A stretch of 64,000 nt of DNA. Origin: Struthio camelus (lineage: Eukaryota > Chordata > Aves > Struthioniformes > Struthionidae). The position numbers were made by a program, and so were the translations under genes. Position 1 is the stretch's first letter. Every line of letters begins with the position of its first letter. The DNA is taken from contig NC_090967.1 in assembly GCF_040807025.1 (NCBI RefSeq), positions 432,001 to 496,000 of the forward strand, in the 5' to 3' direction. Under the pieces are notes generated by a model. That model was not told where the DNA came from. It saw only the letters and a program-made list of their open reading frames with translations, and did not search any database. This document shows positions 53,275 to 64,000 of the stretch, piece after piece.

Positions 53275-56200
53275 CTGGGGAAAAGAAAGGAAACGGGGCT
53301 GCAGAAGGATGGGGAAGCCAGGCCACCCCCCTGAGCAGAACCACCCCAGTGAATGTCCTAACAGGGCTGCGTCTGCCATGGGGTCTCCCTGCAGAAGGAC
53401 CAGGGCTGAGCTGCGGCACCATCATCAGCCTTGTCCCAGGCTGCTCCTCCTTTCCCCACAGGCTCTCTCCTGGCCAACACTACCTAGCACAGCTCCTCGC
53501 AAGGCTCTCCATCACCCACGCTGGCCCAACATTATGGGGAGGGATAAAAAAGTCCAGGGTGCTTCAGAGTGCACTGCCAACCCTCCCTGCACTGTGCATA
53601 TCCCGAGGAGGCTCCTGTAGTCCTGTGTGGGAACAGGATCGAAGCATCCTGGCCCCTGCTGCACGCTCATGCCTCGAGTGAACCCCTTTCTCTCTGGGTT
53701 GCACCCATTTCTGTCAAGTTCACAGCTGTGCCTTGACTCTGGAGCCCACCCAGCCCCCTGCCAAGGCCCAGCTCAGAGCATAAGGAAAACCTACCGCAGC
53801 CCCAGAGCGGGGTAGGAAACCAAAGAGGCATTTCACCACCCACCAGTGCTGCTGTCGCTATGTGAGGCCCTCACAGCGACTGCAGGGCCTGGGGGGAATG
53901 TGGTTTTACTAGGAACTTGCTTTCTCATCTTCTGTTTCAGCAGCTCCCAGTCAGCAGGGTCATGAGGGCCGGGGCTGGGAGATGCACCAGCTGCAGGGAC
54001 CCTGCTGATGTGGGATGCATCAAGCAGCCAGGCCAGTATCAGGGCTGCCTGGAGCAGGGTTGTTGATGGGTTGACTGTGAAGGTGACTGAGCACTGGAAC
54101 AGGTTGCCCAGAGAGGTGGTGGAGTCTCCTTCCCTGGAGATATTCAAAACCCGCCTGGACGTGATCCTGGGAAATATGCTCTAGAGGACCCTGCTCAAGC
54201 AGGGGGGTTGGACTAGATGATCTCCAGAGGTCCCTTCCAACCTCAATTCTGTGATTCTGTGGTTTAAGTTAGGATGAGGCAAGATTGTCACATCCTCAGG
54301 CTGTGGGATGATATTGCAGGCCCTCCCATGCTACCTGTCACCAACTCATCACTCTGGGAATCCCCCACTGCACATCTGCCACATCGGGTGACGGAGATCC
54401 TCTGAGGGGTCCCACGCTCACACTCAGTGAAAGTCCAGGCAGAGAAATGGGGTCCTGGAGGATGCACAGAGCAGGGGCCTGGTTCAACAAGGCAAAGAGC
54501 TTTGCCCATCTTGGCAAAAAAATGCTCTGGGGCAGGGATAGGGCTGCCTTGGGTGGAGAGTGCGTGGCAGGCAGTCACCCAGAACTGGGCTGGAAGCACC
54601 CAAAGCCCGACCAGCATGTCGCTGGGGACCCCAATACTGGGGTCAGTGCCTACTCTGGGGAATACGCGTGTCCAGTTTCCACTTCAAAACTGTGGGGCTT
54701 CAGCTGCCATCATCCATCTCTTCTTATCCCAGGGCCCTTCATCTGCAGTGTCATCTCTCTGGGAAGATGGGGGGGGCTCCATGTGCAAACTCTTTCTTTT
54801 AAGCCAGTCAGTGCAACCCTGAGACCCTGCACAGCACCCTGTGCTGGCAGAGCTATACAGCCTGGCAGGCTGGAGGAGACACCTGTGCCCTGGGACAGCA
54901 CAGGGTACTGGACTGTGTTCACTGTGGCACTGCCCAGCCTCCTATAACCACAACAGAACGGGAGCATATCGGGCCCAGCAGCTCCCCAGGTCACAGCATC
55001 ATCCAAAAAAATCACTAGGCTTTTAAAAATAAAGAAGGGGGTTCCTTAAGTTTTCTTCTGAGTTCAGAGCCCTTTCTCTGGCTGTTTCGCTGGTTTAAAT
55101 TTCTCTCCATCACTTCAAAGCAGATGCTTTCTTTCCTTTTCTAAAGGAAGATGAGGATTTCTCATGCATTCACATGACTCACATGCTTCAGGCTTTATAA
55201 AATATGCCATCTGATGAGACCCACGTTCCACGTAGGCGAAGCTGAGTCGTGCCCACCTTGCTCCTTCCTACCCAAGCACTGGAAAGTGTGAATCTGTCTC
55301 AGGAGCTCAGTGCTTCTCTGTTTTCAAGACCTCAAAACGGCCAGAGAAGTGTCAGCTTCCAAAGAACGGGAACGTGTGAGGAGGGGGGAAGTGATTTTAT
55401 TTGTGCACTGATCTTGGTGCTCAGCTAACACAAGAGCCTGGCCATGTGTGGCAGGGACCCAGCACTATCTGCACCTCTCTCTGGAAAATCCAGTTGGAAA
55501 ATCTACTGTTGCTTGGAAACTTCCAACAAGGACGATGTTTCCCCTGCTCTCTTGGCCTTTCTCCCTTCAGTTCGGTTTCCCTTCCCCTCCAGGGCACTGT
55601 CAGCGTGGTGTACCCATCCCTGACGGCGAGGTCAGGCCTCCCTGCACCGGCTGACGAGGGCTCTCACTTCCAGGAGCCAGGCTTCCCTTCTCCCGCAGTG
55701 ACGCCTCTGGCATCTGACTGAGCAGGGGTGGGAGGCAGCACCCCAGACGGCTGGGAGAGGTGCGGGGCTCAGTCAGCTCCTTGGAGCAGAGATGACAGTC
55801 TTTGCTCTATTCCTCTTTTGGAGGGTGAGTCACGGTCACTCCTCTGCATCACAAGTGGTAAAACCCAGCCTGTCTAGGTGACTGCGACGATGTGAAGACT
55901 TACCATGCCAGCTTCCATCTACCCTCAGCCAGAATCCAGAACAAAGTGAAGATCCACAAAAAGGGACAGCTGCAGCTGTTTCAAGGCTAATATTAGTGGC
56001 TAGCAGTTTTTTTCTATTCCAGAAGCCATCTTCACCTAGTACAGACATCCTTTTGTCCTGTAGCCCATCTGTGCCACATATATTATCTTGGTGGACTAAA
56101 GCTTCTGGGCAGAGACGCAAAGCCAGCAGCCCTCTGAATATTCCCCCACAGACACAGCCAAAGTCCTACCTGCTGGGATGCAGGTGAGCTGTGTAACACA

Positions 56201-57319
56201 TCCAGTGTGGGTGAGGATCATCTGGGTACAGGGCTCACAGGATAGGAATCACTCCATCCCCCATGCTGCAGGGCAACCCAGGTCTCCACAGGAACACACA
56301 GGACCGATGGACTGGCTGCCCCCACGGTACTGAGAAAGGATATGCCACCTCAGCTAGGAGGGACAATAGCTGCCCTGGTGGTTTTCCTTCATCTTCTGCT
56401 CCTCCAGGACAGTCATTTCTGGTGCAAAGCAACAGCTCTTTGCTCAGTCCTGCCTCCATGTGTGCGGACTGCGGGTGGCCCAGGTGCTCTGGGCTAGGCA
56501 CCCAAGGGCATGTCTTCCTCTCTTCCCAGCTGACACATCTGGTGAGCCTGGTTTGGTAAAGCCACTGCAAGGGCTAAGAGAGGTACACTGCCAGATATAC
56601 ACCGCCAGATACCTGTCCCTGGGCAAACTTGGAGACCCTTTGGCACATCAGCCCAGACACCAGCTAGCATATAGGTGAATCATATTCTTTCTGGTGCCAC
56701 TCACATACCTTGTTGTAAAGCAACTGTTATTCTTGGAGATGTTTGGTCCATGTGGTTCCCATCACTAGAACGTATGTTCCCTCAAGTAGGATGTATGGGC
56801 AGAAAGCCTAGGAGGAGACATTTGCCCACCCACATCCCCCTTTCCGGAAGCTATTCCACAATTTTTTAAACCAGCTAACCTGTATATTTGCAGTGAAGTG
56901 CAGAAATACTATGCATTTCAGTTCTGAACCTCCCCGACCCTGACTGAAGAGTTTAGGCTTGTTTCCAGTGCACAGAGTGACTCCAGCTGAAGAGCTACCA
57001 TGACCCAACCGCAGTGGTGGAAGAGGGCACACACACATTAGCAGACTGCAACTTCTGCACTGAAACTTGAGACGGATATATTGCACACGCACCTTTGAAA
57101 TACAAGCTGGAGAAGTTCTCCTGTTTTACAGATACGCCATCGCACTAAAGGGTCACTTAGACAAATGCCGAGTATAGTTCATTTGTTGAAGAACAGGTGA
57201 CACCTGGCTGTTTACTCCACTGACCACTACACTAACACTACATTCATCTCTCTCCACCAGCAGAGCAGACATGACAACATCACCTGCTCTCAACAACTCT
57301 AATAGACCTTTGCACTTAC
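53275..57319 (-). other. MATK: MATK intron 1 (predicted)
   Basis: Predicted first intron, from donor at 57320/57319 to acceptor at 53275. Apart from a CR1 fragment at 54.08-54.26 kb, I see no genes or known elements in it. Composition becomes AT-rich from about 55 kb. Confidence 0.4.
54079..54262 (+). mobile_element. CR1 LINE 3' fragment
   Basis: Truncated 3' end of a chicken-repeat-1 non-LTR retrotransposon. It carries the diagnostic segments GAGCACTGGAACAGGTTGCC, ATTCAAAACCCGCCTGGACG and TTGGACTAGATGATCTCCAG, and ends in two ATTCTGTG units. Only the last about 180 bases remain, as is typical of 5'-truncated copies. It supports a sauropsid, most likely avian, source. Confidence 0.9.
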
Positions 57320-57530
57320 CTCCCAGAAATGTCCATGCAAGGCCTTGGGGGCAACGATGTCTCAGGGCTGCTCACGGCTAAGCCGGGACTCAAATCCCTG
57401 AATTCCTGGAGAATAAATCCCTTTTCATACGGAGCAGCAAAGCTTTATTTTCAAGGACACGCTCCCAGAAAGAGCCACTGCGTTATTTCCTGATTTCTCT
57501 TCTGGTTAGCGCTGTAGACGCAGAGCGTCC
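57320..57530 (-). promoter_or_regulatory. MATK: candidate MATK leader exon
   Basis: A strong - strand donor, TCTGGGAG|GTAAGTGC, at 57320/57319 lies about 235 bases downstream of a TATATA box. This suggests a non-coding first exon that would splice to the ATG exon at 53274. The exact start is inferred from the TATA spacing. Transcript data were not available. Confidence 0.45.
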
Positions 57531-57553
57531 TGGAGGTCCTAGTGCCTGCCGCC

Positions 57554-57585
57554 TATATAGTCAAACATTAATCAGAGATGACTCA
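57554..57585 (-). promoter_or_regulatory. MATK: TATA box with AP-1/NF-E2-type site
   Basis: TATATA occupies 57554-57559. The palindromic TGACTCA/TGAGTCA core is at 57579-57585, 19 bases upstream on the - strand. TGAGTCA sites are used by AP-1 and by NF-E2, a megakaryocyte factor. Confidence 0.45.
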
Positions 57586-57599
57586 TTATTTGACAACGC

Positions 57600-60500
57600 T
57601 TACCCCAAAATGACTTTTACCCTTCAATAGCACAAGTACACACCCTCACTAGAAGAGGCATTGGAGATTGCCAGATCTCACATCCTACTGCATTGTGTAG
57701 CACTCACAGAAAATTAATGATCAACTACGCAAATAGAGTGAGATTCGCTGATACAGCCTTGATTACCATGATCAGAGCATCTTCCTGAGCAGCAGGTGAC
57801 CGTGAGTAGCAGCTGCTCTCTAGGGGGAATGAGAGACTCAGAAAAGGACACAGCAGGACCACGGTTCCTGATGTCTAACCCTGTTTCAACATCAACTTGC
57901 CTGAGACTTAAGGGAGGTTGATCCAGGAGCATGTATGCGCCTTGTCCACTCTATATGGGATGAAAACCACTCACAGACACATCACAGGCTGAAATGGGCA
58001 ATTGTAAAGCCCAGAGAGATCCTTAAATGCACAATGCTGTCAAATGGCAGGGGCTTATCTATATCCTCCAGCATCTACAATTAGAGCAGAGGGAACAGTT
58101 GCCTCTGCAACTCACCACACTAGCCAAAAACCTGGAGACCAGTTTTACCCTAACCTTCAACATTTCCAATTTTCTGAATAAAATGGGTTTAAAAAAAAAA
58201 AAAAGCAATCTCAGGCAAACACAGTTAATTTGATCTTTTTAATTTTTTCTCTAATAAAATGGTGTTTAATCCTTTAAAAATACTGGCAATTCAAAAGAAA
58301 AAGTAGTTTTGAAATAAATACGTATTTGTTTAAAGAATGAACCCAGAGCATTTCAATTCCTCCCATCTCCCAGTAGGATTCCTCAAAATTGTCTTCTTCC
58401 CTTCTTTAATACACAGCTCTACTCAAAGTTTTATACAGCTCTCCTTTGCCTACTCAGTTCTCTTCAGTCCCCAAGTTGACAATACAGTTGGATTCATCAG
58501 AAATGCAACAACTTCTCCGCCTGAGAAATCTGTCCCACATTTCAAGCATTCAAAAGGAAATCAGAAAATGGTGACACTTGTCACAAAAGCAGGCAAATCT
58601 TCCTACCTTGCCTCCATGGCAACTTAGGGGTTTCATTTTACCTCTCCTTTTAGCGTCTAAAGCCAAGGATCCATGTTGCCTTTGGCTTTCTCTACAGCCA
58701 AAGGAAAAACAGGCACCTCCAGAATGCGACGCAGCTGACCTGGTTTCAGATGCCAACCTTGAGTAAGTCAAGCTATCCTAGCAGCACCGCTTTCTTTCTG
58801 TTGTTCATAAAGGCAGCACAGGAAGGCTTTCTCAGCCTTTGACATCCAACTTCAGACATTTAAAAAGAACATCACTAAGTTTAAATGTCCCTTTTTAGAG
58901 CTAACATTTTTATATTTAGAGCCAGACTTCTCACCAGTGATACCACCAATTCAACAGCGATGTTGGGAGGACCATTTAAGTGGACATTTCCCCCTAGGCA
59001 AGGACTGAACCTTTAAACACTGCTTTATCTTATCCTGCTTACAACAGGTGACTACAGAAAATAGATACATCACTAGGTCCAAGTGCTGTTATGCATCTCT
59101 ATGCTACTTGCATGGCAATCCCGCAGGCAAGTGGGCTGCAGGAGCCAGACTGACTGTTCCAAGAAGAATTCCCCTCCTTCCCCCAGTCAGGAGCAGTGTA
59201 GACAGCAGAGATATTTTCACTAAACCCTTAGAGAGCAGATGGCATTTGCACAAATCTACACCCCAGTGAGAAAGTAGATTTTGTGGGAAAGCCCTTGTCC
59301 CTGTGCTCAAGGGACAAGTGGAAGATGTGCTGTTACAGCTGACAACCTCAGTTCATTACACTAGGTCTCGGCAGCGGTTTTATCTAGCAGCACCAGGCCC
59401 TCACTGCAGTGTCCGTGTTTGTGTCATGACTGAGGGGGGGATGCGCAGCACTCAAAGGGATGTTTCATATCTGGGTTCTTCGTTGTTACAGGCATCCACA
59501 TCAGCTATCCTGTCACGTCAGTTAAACTTATTTTTAGCACTGGTGACTTTTCCTTCAATTCTGGGGGTACTTGTAGCACTGTTTAATGTTTTTACTTCCT
59601 AATTTCTAATGAGAGAAGCTCTTTGGAGTGGATGCACTGTTGTATCCTCTTTTCTGCTCTGACCAAGGTAAAAGGCTAGAAACCGTACATGGTATTTCAA
59701 CACTCCCCAATCTTGCTGAATTACCAGCAACAGATGAAGTTAATCATAAGGCAAAAGGTAGATCAGAATCAAGGCTTCCGCCCACGTGACGTTATTGAAC
59801 CTCTACTGCATAAACGTACAGAAGGATGTCAGCAGCTCCAGCAGAGCCAGTTAACTGAGTAACATTCAGTTCAGAACAAATGGCACAGTACTAGTTAAAT
59901 ACATTGTACCTGTTTAAACAATTACAGAAACACTTAACTGCATCCCTCCTCAAATATGTGTTTTTGTTCCATTTATAATTCTTAAGCCAGAATGTTTAAA
60001 GGGAAACTGCTTTACCCTCCCCTCCCCAAACAATTTGCACTTTCAAGGAAGAAGCATTTGATGACAAACTAACAATACAGAAACAAATTTTTCAATAAGT
60101 CCTAAAAAGCAGTGGTTCAAAAAACTCCAAACAGCCTGAAAGAATATGAATAGAGATTTAAAAAGTGAAGCTTAAATGTAGAACATAAGTATGAAGTGTG
60201 TGACAATCTGTTAGCTAACCAGCAACATCACATAGGACAGAAGTGTGCAATTTCATTTCTTTTTCTCCATAGCATTACAACAAGATAGCATTACAAAACA
60301 TTAAAGCCACATTACAGGCTCTCCTTCACACATTTGGTTGGTCAATTGCAAACAAATAACAACAACCAAAAAAACCCCAATCAGTTATATGTCTGTACAA
60401 TTCAGCATCCACATCACTGCTCCTAGGTGGGAGCCCACAAAGTGCAAGATCCCTCTCCAAAAGCGGAAAAGGCCCTATGCCAATTTCAACTGCTTCAGAT

Positions 60501-60890
60501 CAGGCTAGAAAGTGCCTGATCAGGGCTGGAAATCTAAAATAATACAGAAAATATCTAAAAAACAAACCGCAAGCTTGTGCTTTGCTTTGTACACCACATA
60601 GGCAAACATCAGAGTTTAATAGTATCTGCCTCTGTCTACCTATTTTGCTGCAGGAAGTGTTTCTTCTAGAGTAAGAGAGTGGGAGGGGAAGGAGACATAA
60701 CAGAAAGGAAGGAACTGTTGCTATAGGCAACTTCACTCTTAAGGAATGGTGCAATTTCTGTAGTGATTATAGTACAATTTAAAATTATCTACAGTACATT
60801 ATATAAAGGAAAAAGTTAATAAAATTGTCAGACTAAAACAAACTTGCATAAAAATTGGAATAACGTGAACGTTATCTTACAAATGCAATA
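57600..60890. other. AT-rich region, probably ZFR2 3'UTR and spacer
   Basis: About 3.3 kb with no recognisable exon or named repeat. It lies directly downstream of the ZFR2 stop on the - strand, so part is probably 3'UTR. No polyadenylation signal stands out. An A-rich run is at 58190-58204. Confidence 0.4.
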
Positions 60891-60896
60891 GCATTG

Positions 60897-61055
60897 TTAG
60901 GCAGCATCTTCCTCTTTTTTGTCCTTCCCATCTCCCTTGTCCTCTGCCATTTCAGCTGTCTCTTCTTTTTTTATTGCACGCATTAAATGTACTTTTAGGA
61001 GGTGGCAAGGGGTCCATTCCAAGTACGCTGCATATTTTTCTGAAAGCCAGCATTT
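60897..61055 (-). CDS. ZFR2: ZFR2 last coding exon, partial gene
   Basis: The C-terminal end of the DZF domain of a ZFR/ILF3-family RNA-binding protein. After an acceptor (ACATGTTTTAG, exon from 61055) it encodes MLAFRKICSVLGMDPLPPPK, matching ILF3 LAFGQLHKVLGMDPLP and ZFR LAFRQIHKVLGMDPLP. ZFR2 rather than ZFR is chosen because the match diverges after PLP and because ZFR2 follows MATK on human 19p13.3 in the same orientation. The exon continues NACNKKRRDS to TGA at 60954-60952. In the +1 frame after an A7 run it would instead read KKEETAEMAEDKGDGKDKKE and end at 60899-60897; the ZFR tail is similarly Lys/Glu-rich. Upstream exons lie beyond the window. Confidence 0.75.
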   Translation of the reverse strand, partial: KCWLSEKYAAYLEWTPCHLLKVHLMRAIKKEETAEMAEDKGDGKDKKEEDAA

Positions 61056-64000
61056 CTAAAACATGTTAGGAGAAGGAGGAGATAAAATGGCAAGAACCTT
61101 AATAGAATGAAGACAGCAGTTAGAAGGAAATGCACAGATGTCCTCAGTTCTTCTTGCACATACTATGGAAGCTGGAAAGTAAAGTTATTTAGAAGATCAC
61201 CTTCATCATATACACCAATACACAGTAACTAGGATTATACTGCAGAAAGGGATTCAACCTCACCTAGAGCTAAGGTAACCAGCTACTTTGAAAACCAGAA
61301 TCAAGGATTTTGTATCCAAGCTGAAGTTTACTGAAGTCCTTCTAGGGAAGATGTGACGAGCTTTGGACCTTGTGTATGACAGCCAGAAACCTCTGTGGGG
61401 TATAAGGTTTTGTAGGGGGGAGAGTTTTTATTTCTTCAAAGCAAGAAAACGAGTGCAATTAATAAGCTGCAGTCTTCTAGAAAATATGATGACCTAGCCT
61501 GAAAAAATTCCCCTCTTGCTATAATTAAAAAAAGTGAGTTTAACTTTCCCCATCCCCTGCATCTATGCACGTACATCTTGCAGAAGTATTCTGCTGCTGA
61601 ATTATTGGACTATCACAACATTTCCTACTTCATTCCTAACAAGCAACAGGGTTAATAAATAGGACAGAGAGATGCAAGTTCAGAGTGACTGTACTTGTAA
61701 AATTGTTCCACATGATGCTAATGTAAATTTCTAAAACAAACTTCTTCATTTGGCCACAAAAGTTTCAGGCAAAGCTAACTACACAGCGGTCGCTTGTAAC
61801 TCAGTCTAATTCTCCATTCTCTTTCCTCATATTTAAGATGAGTAGCTACAGAATTTTAATGTTTGCTTATTCAACATTGGTCAAGAAAGTCAGTGCTATC
61901 ATTGCAAAGAAATAATACGGTCAGGCACATTTTAAGCATTAATGAAAAAGAAAAATGCAGACCACATCTCCCTCACAGTAGTTTAAAAGTGTTAGTTGCT
62001 GTGGGGATCTCCAGTATACCACTCACAGCAACATTTACTGAAGTGTCCCTTCTTAATAGATATTAACTGCTATTTTTTTTCTACTTGTATACTGACTGTG
62101 ACATCTTCTCATTCCTTATGGGTCACAGTCTCCAAAACATCCAACTTAGCTTTCCAGTGGGGATCTTCCAGCCCAGGTCTATCTGACAATGACAGAAATA
62201 AGGAATAAAACACATTACAAAATAAATATACTTCAGTCAGCTTTTTAAACAGTGAAATTCAGGGGAAACAATTTAAAAATTCAATTTAAAAACTATTTTA
62301 GTACTTCTGGAATTTTGCTTTACTTCAAGTAAGAAAGTGTGAGAAACTGATCAAGCTTTAGATTCTCAGGAATGAGCATAAAGTTATGGAATTTGGGACT
62401 TCCCTTAAATTTTTTTCCTAAAATACCGTTTGCAAGTGTTCAAAAAAGCAATAATATGAGCTTTGTAAAAGCTAAGTGTGGGTACCAGAAATACATCTCT
62501 GACAAATTTAAGCACTAGTCTTTCCTTGCAAATCAGAAGGTAGAGATAGGTCTCTCCTTACTGGAAAAAAGTATTGCTATCAATATTATTTTAACAGAGC
62601 AGCTGTGCAGTACAGAGGAATCATAACATCACACTTCAGCAGTGCTTACATAAGAAAACGACCAAGAGGCAGCAGTACTGAGGGACAATATCCACAGCCC
62701 AAGCTACCGTTCCGAAGATTCCAGCGAGTCTCTTGCATGCTTCTGTGATACTCACCTGTCAAAAGCATTCCTGACAAGGCACATTCATGGTGTTGCCAGG
62801 ACTTAACAGGCTTGGTGCACTACATAAGCCTTTTCTACAAAAAGTTCCCTTGCCTGTGGAGAGGATAAAAGTGACTTTAATTTAGAGGAGGGAGGAAAAA
62901 AAAAAAGGCAGCCAAATATGGCTTTCTTAAGGGAGTACTATATGGTCTTTAACCAAAACTGTCTGCTTCTCTAGACTGAAGTCTTTTCTTGGGACTCTGA
63001 TTTGCGTTTAGAACTTGGAAATTAAGACTCCAAGCCACCAGGAATGTATCAGCTTCTATGATAAGTTCTTATTTGGCTATTTAAATGATGAAAAATATCT
63101 TCGCTATTTTACCATCAAAACAGCCAAAGGAAAAAAAAAAAAACCTTTTGACCTGCAACTATGACAGATAACTTCATAAGGATGAAAAAAGTGAATAAAG
63201 AGGTCAATTAAGAGCTTCCTTCTAAAAATTTTATATTTCTGTGAGACTATTGAGCATATGCAGGATTTTATAGTTGCCTGGTAATCTTCTTAAGGATGCC
63301 TGCAGTAACCATACAAGAAGTTCTCCCTCCAAAGCACAAAGAATCACAGAATATATCACCTCTGTCATTCAGATTAAGTTTTTTGAGGGGTCTCCTTGGA
63401 TATTTCTGCTACTTACTGGCACTTTTCCATCACTCAGCCATGAGACTGTATTGCAGTCATAGGAGGCTATGCAACAGAAGATTTTTTTCACCTCTTATCA
63501 CATTTTTTATTATGGTGGTAGAACTTCAACACTACTATCTGAATAATTAAAAAAAAAAACTGAAAAACTGAATTTGAAGAAAAATAACAAAGATCCTTCT
63601 TCCTGAAAGCTGCAGAGGTAGCTGCTCTGAGATATTCTGGAAAAGCGAAAGTCTAGCTTTCCAAGTAGATAGCAGGATAAGATGAATGTTGCTGTCTCCT
63701 CAAAAAAAAAAAAAAAAACACTAAAACAAAAAACTCCCCACCCTTTTCCCAGAATGCTGATTTCCATTACAACTTTCAGAACTGAGGGCTCAATTTCTAC
63801 TTTTCTTTTGAAAGAAACCATGGGAATATTATTAATGCCAACACTGAACCTGTTCTATATCAAATCACAGGCAACTCCAAGCCATCGGAATCAAAGCTAC
63901 AATGCCTCACATACCTATTACTAACGCTCCTTAAGTGAGCCTCTGCTCTACTTCTGGTAACAGGAGCACAAAGAAAACTCCATATGGTGTCCTGGATCTG
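61056..64000 (-). other. ZFR2: ZFR2 terminal intron (partial)
   Basis: AT-rich sequence 5' of the last ZFR2 exon on the - strand. The expected preceding DZF exon (a DPCE...MTLQE-type segment) was not found in any - frame. The intron therefore probably runs past the window edge. Several A-runs, such as 63703-63718, are present but no named element. Confidence 0.5.

Noticed and set aside
61056-64000. Upstream ZFR2 DZF exons
   Set aside because: No - strand frame encodes the expected DPCE/MTLQE-type segment, so the preceding exon is probably outside the window.

Overview
This is vertebrate nuclear DNA, most likely from a bird. The exons obey GT-AG splicing, introns are short in a GC-rich setting, and a CR1 LINE 3' end with the avian-type ATTCTGTG tail lies at about 54.08-54.26 kb. 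A crocodilian or other sauropsid is not excluded. Gene content and order match human 19p13.3 (TJP3, APBA3, MRPL54, RAX2, MATK, ZFR2), a typical microchromosome region in birds. Two genes that mammals lack at this locus are also present.

Layout: the last coding exon of TJP3 (+) converges on APBA3 (-, 10 coding exons, 746 aa). APBA3 and MRPL54 (+, 3 exons, 124 aa) diverge from a CpG-island region flanked by two GC-rich minisatellites. Next comes a complete 16-exon paracaspase (+, 14022-21091, 760 aa) with the domain order of MALT1. After about 3.4 kb rich in homeodomain-type motifs comes RAX2 (-, retinal homeobox, 228 aa). About 11 kb of repeats and AT-rich regulatory-looking islands then leads to a complexin of the 3/4 class (-, 3 exons, 151 aa, CAAX box). 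MATK (-, 12 coding exons, 447 aa) follows, with a candidate TATA promoter near 57.5 kb. The last 6-7 kb are markedly AT-rich and hold the final coding exon of ZFR2 (-).

The main observation is that paracaspase(+), RAX2(-) and complexin(-) have the same order and orientation as MALT1(+), RAX(-) and CPLX4(-) on human 18q21. The window therefore appears to keep a whole-genome-duplication sister block of which mammals kept only RAX2. RAX and complexin-3/4 family genes act in photoreceptors and ribbon synapses, and the non-coding DNA around them holds OTX/CRX-type and homeodomain-type motifs. The paracaspase keeps the catalytic His/Cys and the arginine-specificity residues.

Exon boundaries were read by eye from splice consensus, reading phase and recalled family sequences. 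Every complete gene model sums to a whole number of codons. No database search was run.
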